Assembly: GCF_035975855.1 (NCBI RefSeq)
Contig: NZ_CP109055.1
Coordinates: 3,906,001 to 3,970,000 of the forward strand
Direction of reading: 5' to 3'
Origin: Streptomyces sp. NBC_01304
GTDB taxonomy: Bacteria; Actinomycetota; Actinomycetes; Streptomycetales; Streptomycetaceae
DNA: 64,000 nucleotides
In this document: piece by piece, positions 20,312-27,960 of the stretch
How positions within the stretch are numbered: the stretch's first letter is position 1
Layout of the letters: each line of letters starts with the position of its first letter
Translations under genes and position numbers: made by a program
The notes under the pieces: generated by a model
Database searches by the model: none
Seen by the model: the letters and a program-made list of their open reading frames with translations, nothing else
What the model was told of the DNA's origin: nothing

Positions 20312-21781
20312 ATGAGCACAGCCCACCCCCGCCCCATGGACCCCATACCGTGCCCCCGCCGCAGACGGTGGCGGGCCGCCGTTCTCGCGGCCGGGGCCGC
20401 GGTCGCCCTGCTCACCGGCCTGATGGCGCCGGGCAGCGCGCGCGGCGACGTACCGCCACCGGGGGCCGGCTGGACCCTGCAGTGGAGTGATGACTTCAAC
20501 GGGGCGGCGCGCTCGCTGCCCTCCGAGGCCAACTGGCAGATCGACACCGGGCACAACTACCCGGGCGGGCCCGCGAATTGGGGTACCGGTGAGGTCCAGA
20601 ACTACACGGCGTCGCCCGACAATCTGAGCCTCGACGGCAGCGGCAACCTGCGCATCACGCCCCTGAAGGACGGCGCGGGCAACTGGACCTCGGCCCGCAT
20701 CGAGTCCCGTCGCGCCGACTTCAAGGCACCCGCGGGCGGCACCCTCGCCATCGAGGGCCGCATCCAGATGCCCAACGTCACCGGCGACGCGGCGCTCGGC
20801 TACTGGCCCGCGTTCTGGGCGCTCGGTGCCCCGTACCGCGGGAACTACTGGAACTGGCCGGGCATCGGCGAGTTCGACATCATGGAGAACGTCAATGGGA
20901 TCAACAGCGTGTGGGGCGTGCTGCACTGTGGGGTGAACCCCGGCGGACCGTGCAATGAGACCACCGGTATTGGTGCCAACCGTGCCTGCCCCCAGGCCAG
21001 TTGTCAGTCCGCGTTTCACACGTACCGCTTCGAATGGGATCGTGCAGTCAGCCCGAACGCCCTGCGCTGGTACGTGGACGGCCAGCTCTTCCACAGCGTC
21101 GACGAGAACCGCGTGGGCGCCGAGGCCTGGGCCAACATGACCAGCCACGCCGGGTACTTCCTGCTGCTCAACGTCGCGATGGGCGGCGCCTTCCCGGACG
21201 CCCTCGCGGGCAAGACCCCGACCGCCGCCACCGTGTCCGGCCGCGCGATGGCCGTGGACTACGTCGCGGTGTGGACGCGCGGCGGCGGGGGCGGCGACCC
21301 CGGCCCCGGCACCCCGTCGACCCTGCATCTGCGCGGCGACGGCACGCTCGGCGCGGGCACCGGCTCCGCGGCCACGACGACCCTCTCCTCGGCGGGCGGC
21401 GCCAACCACGACGGCACCCCGCACAACCCGAAGACCTTCACCGCGAGCGGCGTGAACGGCACCTACGCGGGCGGCTCGACGCAGTTCGACCTCCTGGTCG
21501 ACGCGGGCACGACAGTGGCCAACGGGCAGCAGGTGCAGGTGAGTTATGACCGTACGGGCGACGGGACATGGGAGCGGGTGGAGACGTACGCCTACTTCGC
21601 GACCGATCCGGTGGCCGGATACGAGCACTACACGCAGGCCCGGGGCCTCAAATCGGCCACCGGCTCGCTCGGCACCATGACGAACGGCAAGGTGCGCGTC
21701 GAGGTGTGGAACGCCATCGGCAACGGCGCGAGCACCCTCGGCACCGGCAATCAGTCGCTCGTACGGATCCCCTTCGGCTGA
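20312..21781 (+). CDS. Secreted GH16 beta-glucanase with C-terminal beta-sandwich
   Basis: A 489-residue extracellular glycoside hydrolase, probably an endo-beta-1,3-glucanase. An Arg-rich signal peptide ends near residue 45. The GH16 domain spans about 50-325, with the catalytic GEFDIMENVN motif placing Glu187 (nucleophile), Asp189 and Glu192 (acid/base). A Gly/Pro linker (GGGGGDPGPGTP) leads to a ~150-residue C-terminal domain (HLRGDGTLGAGTGS onward), probably carbohydrate-binding, which I do not assign to a CBM family. The ATG follows GGAGGCGCACC. The operator-like palindrome at 20269-20282 suggests induction by a sugar. A strong terminator follows. Confidence 0.92.
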   Translation: MSTAHPRPMDPIPCPRRRRWRAAVLAAGAAVALLTGLMAPGSARGDVPPPGAGWTLQWSDDFNGAARSLPSEANWQIDTGHNYPGGPANWGTGEVQNYTASPDNLSLDGSGNLRITPLKDGAGNWTSARIESRRADFKAPAGGTLAIEGRIQMPNVTGDAALGYWPAFWALGAPYRGNYWNWPGIGEFDIMENVNGINSVWGVLHCGVNPGGPCNETTGIGANRACPQASCQSAFHTYRFEWDRAVSPNALRWYVDGQLFHSVDENRVGAEAWANMTSHAGYFLLLNVAMGGAFPDALAGKTPTAATVSGRAMAVDYVAVWTRGGGGGDPGPGTPSTLHLRGDGTLGAGTGSAATTTLSSAGGANHDGTPHNPKTFTASGVNGTYAGGSTQFDLLVDAGTTVANGQQVQVSYDRTGDGTWERVETYAYFATDPVAGYEHYTQARGLKSATGSLGTMTNGKVRVEVWNAIGNGASTLGTGNQSLVRIPFG

Positions 21782-21801
21782 TCCCGGACCGGCCGACGAC
21801 A

Positions 21802-21833
21802 GGCCCCGCACCGGAAGGACCCGGTGCGGGGCC
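21802..21833 (+). terminator. Terminator of the GH16 gene
   Basis: GGCCCCGCACCGG (21802-21814) pairs with 21821-21833. A second partial copy of the right arm follows at 21838-21851, allowing an alternative pairing. Confidence 0.7.
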
Positions 21834-21998
21834 GAAACCGGTGCGGGGCCGACATCCCCGCACAACAGCAGACAGTTACCCGCATCGACCTTGCTTTCCA
21901 TGATCGGAGCGTGAATTCCCCCTGTTCAAGGGGGAGTTGAGCTGGCACAGTGATCCCCGGCCCCACCCCCCAGCTCCGATTCGTGGAGGCCCTGCAGC

Positions 21999-22370
21999 AT
22001 GTCCAGCATCATCAAGCGCCGCATCGTCGCGGCCGGCACCGTCATCACCGCACTGGGAGCACTCGGCGCGGGCACCACCGGTACGGCGAGCGCGCAGAGC
22101 GTGACCCCGGCGGCCCTCAGCTGTGAGTCCGGCCACCTGTGCATGAAGGTCGTCGGCCAGCTGTTCCCCGTCAGCATCCCGGCCGACCGCCCCTACAGCT
22201 TCGGCAAGGCGGTCGACGTCACCGAGTACGTGAACAACTCGGACATGGGCTTCTGCGCCGACGCGAACCCGAACTTCGGCATCAAGCCCGGCGAGTCCTA
22301 CTCCCTGTCCGTCCGTACGGGCGTCGTGAGCCTCAGCCTGCACCCGACGGGCGAGGGCTGTCTGGGCTGA
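21999..22370 (+). CDS. Small secreted Cys-containing protein, paralogue 1
   Basis: A 123-residue exported protein of unknown function. The signal peptide is IKRRIVAAGTVITALGALGA, with cleavage near ASA-Q. The mature ~90 residues have four cysteines (SCESGHLC, FCADANPN, GCLG), probably two disulfides. The pattern C-x-x-G-x-x-C, then NNS-x-x-x-x-CADANPN-x-G-x-x-PG is shared with the gene at 22471-22836. The start ATG follows GGAGG-like GTGGAGGCCCTGCAGC. A hairpin (TCCCCCT/AGGGGGA, 21917-21935) lies in the leader. I do not recognise a named family. Confidence 0.75.
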   Translation: MSSIIKRRIVAAGTVITALGALGAGTTGTASAQSVTPAALSCESGHLCMKVVGQLFPVSIPADRPYSFGKAVDVTEYVNNSDMGFCADANPNFGIKPGESYSLSVRTGVVSLSLHPTGEGCLG

Positions 22371-22470
22371 CGCGTCGTCGCTCTGGCGCCTCGTCGCTCT
22401 GACGCGTCACTGCGACGTCCCGGATCGCCCCCCTCCTTCCCCCTTTCCCCCTCCTTGGAGGCTCAGCATC

Positions 22471-22836
22471 ATGCCCAGCACGTATCTGCGCCGTGCCGTC
22501 GCGGCCGGCGCCGTCCTCGCCGCCGTGGGAGCGCTCAGCGCGGCGACCGTCAGCACCGCCTCCGCGGCGGGCGACGACTCTCGCGCCCTCGTCTGCCAGC
22601 GGGGTTACGTCTGTCTCACGGAGTACGGCAACCCCGTCGTGATCATGCTTCCCGAGGGTGAGGCACGCACCTTCACCCCGGCCAAGACGATCCTGGAGGT
22701 GTCGAACTCCACGACCGTGTCGTACTGCATCGACGCGAACCCCAACACCGGTGTGGCGCCCGGCAAGATCCTCACCGCCAGGCAGACGGTGGACCGCATC
22801 TACCCCGTGCCCGCGGGGGCCGCCTGCCCGCTGTAG
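22471..22836 (+). CDS. Small secreted Cys-containing protein, paralogue 2
   Basis: A 121-residue exported protein. The signal peptide is LRRAVAAGAVLAAVGALSAA, ending at ASA. The mature part keeps the same skeleton as its upstream neighbour: LVCQRGYVCLTEYG, SNSTTVSYCIDANPNTGVAPG and a C-terminal cysteine. The four-Cys pattern and the CxDANPNxGxxPG motif are conserved while much of the rest differs, so the duplication is old. The RBS is TTGGAGGCTCAGCATC. It is 100 bp from the first copy, probably one transcript ending at the terminator 22863-22906. Function unknown. Confidence 0.75.
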   Translation: MPSTYLRRAVAAGAVLAAVGALSAATVSTASAAGDDSRALVCQRGYVCLTEYGNPVVIMLPEGEARTFTPAKTILEVSNSTTVSYCIDANPNTGVAPGKILTARQTVDRIYPVPAGAACPL

Positions 22837-22862
22837 CGGGGGCGGGATGTGACGGCGTAAAG

Positions 22863-22906
22863 CCCTGACCGCCGGACGGCTGTGCGCGGCCGTCCGGCGG
22901 TCGGGG
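22863..22906. terminator. Bidirectional terminator between small-protein pair and MFS gene
   Basis: 18-nt arms with a mismatch near the base (CTGACCGCCGGACGGC against 22889-22906) and an 8-nt loop. It sits between two convergent transcription units. Confidence 0.7.
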
Positions 22907-22939
22907 AGTCACACTTGGCGCGGTCAGGACCGCGCGGGA

Positions 22940-24619
22940 TCAGACGAGTTCGCGGTCGGCGGCCGGCTGCGCGGCCGATTCGGTGACGACCCGCGAGCCC
23001 GCACCCCGGCGCCGCGGCAGCAGGAACGCCACGAGCAGCGTCCCGGCCCCGAGGATCACCGCGCCGATCAGGCTCGTGTGGGCGACCGCGTCGGAGAAGG
23101 CGGAGCCGACCGCGTCGGCCATCTGCTGGGCTCCGTGGGCGAGTTGCTCGGCCTGACCCTTGAGCTGGCCGGCCTGCTCGGGCGAGCCGGCCTGCGCCGC
23201 CTTGGCGGTAAGCGCGCGAGCCTGGTCGCCGACGCCCTGCGCGACCGCGTATCCGGCGCCGACCGAGTCCTGCGCCGTGGTCAGCGCGTCGGCCGGGAGC
23301 TTGGTGCCGGACGCCGCGTCGGCCAGGTTCGAGGAGTAGGCGTTCGCGAGGACCGAGCCGAGGATCGCGATGCCGAGCGAGCCGCCGAGCTCCAGGGAGG
23401 TGTCGTTCACCGCGCCGCCGACGCCCAGTTCGGACTCGGGGAAGGCGCCCATGATGGCGTCGGTGCAGGGCGAGAGCGCGAGGCCGATCGCCAGGCCGAG
23501 GATGATCAACGGGGCGACGAAGGCGCTGTACGTCGACGACGCGTCCACCTGCGCGAGGAGCGCGAGGGCCGCCGTACCGGCGACCATGCCGGCCGTGACC
23601 GTGACCTTCATGCCGAGGCGCGGGGTCAGGACGCCGGTGAGCGCGGAGCCGACGAAGACGGCACCGGCCAGCGGCAGCATCCGGATGCCCGTGTCCAGGG
23701 GGTTGTAGCCGAGGACGAACTGCAGGTGCTGGGTCAGGTAGTAGAAGGCGCCGAAGACCGCGAGGAAGAACAGCGCGACGGCGAGGTTCGAGCCGGCGAA
23801 GCCGCGGTTCGCGAAGCGGCGGACGTCCAGGACCGGGCGCGGGTGGCGCAGCTCCCAGACGACGAAGAGGACGAGGGCGACGCCCGCGACGACGGCCGCG
23901 CTGATCGCACCGACTCCCCAGCCGAAGTGCGGACCGTCGATGATCATGTAGACGAGCGCGCCGACCCAGACGACGGACAGGATGCCGCCGACGTAGTCGA
24001 TCCGGCCGTGGTGCGCGGCCTTGGACGGCGGTACGAGGACGAGTGCGCCGACGATCGCGAGCGCGGCGATGGGCACGTTGATCAGGAACGTCGAGGCCCA
24101 GCCGTGGTTCTCCAGGAGCAGGCCCGCGACCAACGGGCCCGCGGCGATGGCGAGTCCGGCGGTGGCCGTCCACATCACGATGGCCTTGGCGCGCTCCTTC
24201 TTGGGGAAGGTCGCGGCGAGGAGGGAGAGGGTGGCAGGCATGATCATGGCGGCACCTACGCCCATGACCGCGCGGGCCGCGATGACCCCGGTGGAGCTGT
24301 CCACCAGGGACCCGGCCACCGCGCCGCCGCCGAAGACGAGCAGGCCGAGGATGAGCGCGCCGCGCCGGCTGTATTTGTCACCGATCGCCCCGAGCAGGAG
24401 CATCAGCGCCGCGTACGGAACGGTGTAGCCGTCGATGACCCACTGCAGGTCGGAGCTGCTGAGGTGCAGGTCCTTGGTCATGTCCGGGGCCGCGACGGTG
24501 AGCGCGGTGTTGGCCATGACGATGATCAAGAGGCTCAGGCACAGGACGAGCAGGGCCCACCAGCGCCGGGCGTAGGGCCGGTCCATCGAGTCGACGGGCT
24601 CTTTCATGACGAGGCTCAT
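22940..24619 (-). CDS. MFS drug efflux transporter, DHA2 (14-TM) family
   Basis: A 559-residue inner-membrane proton antiporter. Fourteen hydrophobic segments are visible. Motif A follows TM2 (GAIGDKYSRRGALILG) and the DHA2 motif C-like segment is GVGAAMIMPATLSLL. A Gln/Ala-rich extracellular stretch (about 440-500) lies before the last TM, as in QacA/EmrB-like pumps. The ATG at 24619 is chosen; a second ATG at 24607 is equally possible, and GAGGAGAAAGG lies rather far upstream. It is divergent from a TetR regulator with three operator palindromes between them, the standard arrangement for a repressed multidrug pump. Confidence 0.9.
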   Translation of the reverse strand: MSLVMKEPVDSMDRPYARRWWALLVLCLSLLIIVMANTALTVAAPDMTKDLHLSSSDLQWVIDGYTVPYAALMLLLGAIGDKYSRRGALILGLLVFGGGAVAGSLVDSSTGVIAARAVMGVGAAMIMPATLSLLAATFPKKERAKAIVMWTATAGLAIAAGPLVAGLLLENHGWASTFLINVPIAALAIVGALVLVPPSKAAHHGRIDYVGGILSVVWVGALVYMIIDGPHFGWGVGAISAAVVAGVALVLFVVWELRHPRPVLDVRRFANRGFAGSNLAVALFFLAVFGAFYYLTQHLQFVLGYNPLDTGIRMLPLAGAVFVGSALTGVLTPRLGMKVTVTAGMVAGTAALALLAQVDASSTYSAFVAPLIILGLAIGLALSPCTDAIMGAFPESELGVGGAVNDTSLELGGSLGIAILGSVLANAYSSNLADAASGTKLPADALTTAQDSVGAGYAVAQGVGDQARALTAKAAQAGSPEQAGQLKGQAEQLAHGAQQMADAVGSAFSDAVAHTSLIGAVILGAGTLLVAFLLPRRRGAGSRVVTESAAQPAADRELV

Positions 24620-24678
24620 CGGGGGGGTGGCCTGCCTTTCTCCTCGGCGTACGCACACGGTCCCGGGCGCACACGATC

Positions 24679-24740
24679 TTGCACATCACTGTGCAACTGC
24701 ACAACCGTGTGCAATTTACGCCACTGCACAGTGGTGTGCA
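24679..24740. promoter_or_regulatory. Three tandem TetR operators between pump and regulator
   Basis: The palindrome TGCACA-N4-TGTGCA occurs three times, with cores at 24680-24695, 24698-24713 and 24725-24740. The first extends to TTGCACATCACTGTGCAA. Centres are 18 and 27 bp apart. They cover the promoter space of both divergent genes, so the TetR protein probably represses both. Confidence 0.8.
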
Positions 24741-24751
24741 ATTCGAAGGGC

Positions 24752-25372
24752 ATGGACAATGAGCGCATGAGCCGAGCCGACGCCAACCGCCGCCGCATCC
24801 TCGATGTCGCCCTCGCGGAGCTGCTGCGCGACCCGGACGCATCGATGGACCAGATCGCACGGGCGGCCGGGGTGGTCCGGCGCACCGTCTACGGCCACTT
24901 CCCCAGCCGCGAGATCCTGGTCGGCGCCCTGGTCGACGACGCGGTGGAAGCGGTCGCCGCGGCGCACGGCACGGACCGCGCGACCTCCCCCGACCCGGCG
25001 GCGACCCTGGCCCGCGACACCCTCGCGGTCTGGCGGATCGCGGACCGCTACCGGCTGCTTGTCTCGATGGCCCAGCGCAGCGTCACCATGGAGGGCATCC
25101 GCACCCGCCTCGCCCCGGTCCGCAAGGAGTGCGCCGAGCTGCTCCAACGCGGCCTGGACCAGGGCGCGTTCAGCTCACCGCTGCCGCCCGAGGCATTGGC
25201 GTACGTCCATGAGCAGGTGCTCTTCGGCCTCCTGGAGGCGGTGAACGACGGCGTCCTGCCCAGCGAAGAGGCGGGCCGCTCGGCCGCGGTCACCTGTCTG
25301 ACCGCGGCGGGCGTACCCGCCTCGCGCGCCGTGGAACTGGTCGCCGCCGTCGACGCGGCACCGGCCCCGTAA
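24752..25372 (+). CDS. TetR-family repressor of the adjacent MFS pump
   Basis: A 206-residue repressor. The N-terminal HTH is complete (RRRILDVALAELLRDPDAS, then IARAAGVVRRTVYGHFPSRE), followed by the helical ligand-binding domain. Start choice: the ATG at 24752 has GAAGGG immediately upstream, too close to be ideal. The ATG at 24767 (MSRADANRRR) is an alternative five codons later, and leaderless expression is possible. Divergent from the MFS transporter, with three palindromes in the gap. It is convergent with the DoxX gene, 9 bp away, with no terminator between. Confidence 0.88.
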   Translation: MDNERMSRADANRRRILDVALAELLRDPDASMDQIARAAGVVRRTVYGHFPSREILVGALVDDAVEAVAAAHGTDRATSPDPAATLARDTLAVWRIADRYRLLVSMAQRSVTMEGIRTRLAPVRKECAELLQRGLDQGAFSSPLPPEALAYVHEQVLFGLLEAVNDGVLPSEEAGRSAAVTCLTAAGVPASRAVELVAAVDAAPAP

Positions 25373-25381
25373 CCGCCCTCG

Positions 25382-25729
25382 TCAGGCCGAGACCAGCCTG
25401 AGCACCAGCACGGCCGCCGCGATCAGGGCCAGCACGACCGCCGGCGCCATCTCGTAGTTCTTCGCCCGGACATGGGTGACGACCGCGCCCACGAAGTAGA
25501 GGACGACGCCGATCGCGGCCGCGACGCCGATCGGCGCCACCGCGAGGCCCACAAGTAGGCCTATCGCCCCCGCCGTCTTGAGCGTGGCCAGGCGCGGCAG
25601 CCAGGAGTCGGGCACGCCCACCTTGGCCATGGACTCGGTGATTCCGTCGTTCCTGGTGAAGGTCAGGAAGGCCGATGCGGACAGGACGAGCGCGAGCAGG
25701 GTGCCGACGGCGGCGTAGGCGATGAACAT
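25382..25729 (-). CDS. DoxX-like membrane protein
   Basis: A 115-residue four-TM protein of the DoxX/DoxX-like type (FIAYAAVGTLLALVLSASAF, LKTAGAIGLLVGLAVAPIG, VLYFVGAVVTHVRAKNY, LALIAAAVLVLRLVSA). These small proteins are often linked to redox or thiol homeostasis, but the biochemical role here is unknown. The ATG at 25729 follows TTGGAGTGATTCCTC. It is divergent from the MarR regulator at 25839, with a dyad between them, so it is the likely target. Confidence 0.85.
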   Translation of the reverse strand: MFIAYAAVGTLLALVLSASAFLTFTRNDGITESMAKVGVPDSWLPRLATLKTAGAIGLLVGLAVAPIGVAAAIGVVLYFVGAVVTHVRAKNYEMAPAVVLALIAAAVLVLRLVSA

Positions 25730-25774
25730 GAGGAATCACTCCAAAGTTTTGGGACGCCGATGATGTGCACCGTT

Positions 25775-25800
25775 AAATGATTGAAGCACATCAACGATTT
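25775..25800. promoter_or_regulatory. Candidate MarR operator
   Basis: AAATGATTGA and TCAACGATTT form an imperfect palindrome (8 of 10 arm positions) around a 6-nt spacer. It is the only AT-rich patch in the divergent DoxX/MarR promoter and lies 39 bp before the MarR start. Confidence 0.55.
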
Positions 25801-25838
25801 TTACGCATCCATCATCGGCTCACTGCTACCGTGGAGCC

Positions 25839-26306
25839 ATGGCAGCAAAGGACGAAGGCACCCCGGACGCGTCCGCGAAGGACCGTCTCGGCTTCCTGCT
25901 CGCGTACCACGGCAGCAGCACCGAGACCCTGATCCGCCGGGCGCTCGCCACGACCGGACTGGCGCCCCGGCATGCGATGACGCTGATCCAGCTCGCCGAG
26001 GGCCCGGTCACCCAGAAGGCGCTCATCGAGACCCTCGAGGTCGACCCGAGCGTGCTCGTCTCGCTGCTCAACGACCTGGAGGGCGACGGCCTGGTGAGCC
26101 GCCGCCGCGACCCCGCCGACCGGCGCCGGCACATCGTGGAGATCACGCCCGAAGGCACGGCTCGGCTCGAGAAGTCGGGCACGGCGCTCGACACGGTGGA
26201 GCGCGAACTGTTCGCCGACCTCTCCGAGCGGGACCTCACCGCGCTGCGCAGGATCCTCGGCAAGCTGCGTACGGCGCCGGAGGACTTCAGCTGTACGGAG
26301 GCGTGA
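25839..26306 (+). CDS. MarR-family transcriptional regulator
   Basis: A 155-residue winged-helix dimer. The core is visible as HAMTLIQLAEGPVTQKALIETLEVDPSVLVSLLNDLEGDGLVSRRRDPADRRRHIVEITPEG, with the DxRxR wing intact. GTGGAG sits very close to the ATG, so a leaderless transcript or a weak site is possible. It is divergent from the DoxX-like gene. A Cys near the C-terminus (FSCTEA) is the only one, and redox sensing by it would be speculative. Confidence 0.88.
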   Translation: MAAKDEGTPDASAKDRLGFLLAYHGSSTETLIRRALATTGLAPRHAMTLIQLAEGPVTQKALIETLEVDPSVLVSLLNDLEGDGLVSRRRDPADRRRHIVEITPEGTARLEKSGTALDTVERELFADLSERDLTALRRILGKLRTAPEDFSCTEA

Positions 26307-26360
26307 GCGCCCGGCCGACCGGCCGCCGCGCATGACTGGCCGGCCGGCCGGACACGGCCA

Positions 26361-26404
26361 CGCACGGGAGCCCGGGACCTCAACAGGTCCCGGGCTCCCG
26401 TGCG
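26361..26404. terminator. Bidirectional terminator between MarR and symporter genes
   Basis: Perfect 20-bp arms (CGCACGGGAGCCCGGGACCT, 26361-26380, and its complement 26385-26404) with a CAAC loop, between convergent genes. Confidence 0.85.
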
Positions 26405-26424
26405 TGCGTACGGCGGAGTGCGGA

Positions 26425-27813
26425 TCAGACTCCGGCCGGCTCCTTCGCGCCACCCTGCGGCGGCACGTCGGCGGACCCGTCCGGAGCGTGCTCGTCGAGC
26501 AGCGTCTTCTCGTCGAACGGCAGCTTGCCCGCGAGGACTTGGCCGACCCGCTCCTTGTCGATCTCCTTCGTCCAGGTGCCGATCAGGACCGTGGCCACGG
26601 CGTTGCCCGCGAAGTTGGTGAGCGCGCGCGCCTCGCTCATGAAGCGGTCGATGCCGACGATCAGGCCGATGCCGTCCACCAGGGCGGGCTTGTGCGACTG
26701 GAGGCCGCCGGCCAGGGTCGCGAGACCCGCACCGGTCACGCCCGCCGCGCCCTTCGAGGCGACGAACAGGAAGAGCAGCAGCGGGATCTGCTCGCCGATC
26801 GACATCGGCGTACCCATGGCGTCGGCGATGAACAGCGACGCCATGGTCATGTAGATCATGGTGCCGTCGAGGTTGAAGGAGTAGCCGGTCGGGATCGTGA
26901 TGCCGACCACCGGCTTGCTGACGCCCATGTGCTCCATCTTCGCGATGACCCGCGGCAGCGCCGACTCGGACGACGAGGTGGACAGGATCAGCAGGAACTC
27001 GCGGCTCAGGTACCTGAAGAGCGTGAGGATGTTCAGCCCCGCGACCACCCGCAGCAGCGTGCCGAGGACGATGAAGACGAACAGGAAACAGGTGGTGTAG
27101 AAGCCGAGCATCAGGATGGCGAGGTCCTTGAGGACGTCCGCGCCCGCGGAGCCCACGACGGCGGCCATCGCTCCGAAGGCACCGACCGGCGCGGCCCACA
27201 TCACCATGGCGAGGACGCGGAAGACCAGGCGCTGGATGTGCTCGACACCGCGCAGGACCGGCGCTCCGGCCGCTCCCATGGCCTGCAGCGCGAAGCCCGC
27301 GAGCAGGGCGATGAGCAGCGTCTGCAGCACCTCGCCCGAGGTGAAGGCGGAGACGAACGTCATCGGGATGATGCCGAGCAGGAACTCGGTGGTGTTCTTG
27401 GCCTCCGCGTCGACCTGCGCATGGCCGACGTCCTTGACCGCGTCGGTCACCGCGAGGCCCGTGCCCGGATCCAGGATGTTGCCGACGACCAGGCCGATGC
27501 CGAGCGCGACCAGCGACATGACCGTGAAGTAGACCAGGGCGATACCGCCGACGGCACCGACCTTGGCGGCCTTCCGCACCGAGCCGATGCCGAGCACGAT
27601 CGTGCAGAAGATGATGGGCGAGATCATCATCTTGATCAGGTTCACGAAGCCGGTGCCGATGGGCTTCAGCTCGACCGCGAAGTCGGGGGCGATCAGGCCC
27701 ACCGAGATACCGAGGACGACTGCGACGATCACCGCGATGTACAGGTAGTGGGTGCGGTCCCGTCTGGTTTCTTTACTGACTGCGGGTGCCGGTTCGGGGG
27801 TGCTGGCGGCCAC
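26425..27813 (-). CDS. dctA: Dicarboxylate:cation symporter (DctA/GltP family)
   Basis: A 462-residue inner-membrane symporter for C4-dicarboxylates or acidic amino acids. Family features: TM segments from residue 20, the serine-rich re-entrant motif (LLILSTSSSESALPRVI) and the GTMIYMTMASLFIADAMG substrate region. The GTG at 27813 follows AAGGAGG by 6 nt and is clearly better than the longer open frame, which would add 37 residues. It is divergent from a CitA/DctS-like sensor kinase and CitB-like regulator, whose usual targets are carboxylate transporters; C4-dicarboxylate is therefore the likely substrate. Confidence 0.9.
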   Translation of the reverse strand: MAASTPEPAPAVSKETRRDRTHYLYIAVIVAVVLGISVGLIAPDFAVELKPIGTGFVNLIKMMISPIIFCTIVLGIGSVRKAAKVGAVGGIALVYFTVMSLVALGIGLVVGNILDPGTGLAVTDAVKDVGHAQVDAEAKNTTEFLLGIIPMTFVSAFTSGEVLQTLLIALLAGFALQAMGAAGAPVLRGVEHIQRLVFRVLAMVMWAAPVGAFGAMAAVVGSAGADVLKDLAILMLGFYTTCFLFVFIVLGTLLRVVAGLNILTLFRYLSREFLLILSTSSSESALPRVIAKMEHMGVSKPVVGITIPTGYSFNLDGTMIYMTMASLFIADAMGTPMSIGEQIPLLLFLFVASKGAAGVTGAGLATLAGGLQSHKPALVDGIGLIVGIDRFMSEARALTNFAGNAVATVLIGTWTKEIDKERVGQVLAGKLPFDEKTLLDEHAPDGSADVPPQGGAKEPAGV

Positions 27814-27960
27814 GGCTGCCCTCCTTGACGTCTGCGTCGGCATCACCGGCGTGCGGCTCACGTCCGGGGTGGGGGATGCCGTGACTATGTCCCGCCCTGT
27901 GAGCACGGTCACCCTTGCGTTCATTTAGTTCGCGCTTATCTGCCCAGGCACACTGGCCGC

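Noticed and set aside
23078..24751. + strand frame leading into the TetR gene
   Set aside because: Antisense to the MFS transporter; composition is Gly/Arg/Asp-rich shadow sequence. The regulator begins at 24752 or 24767.
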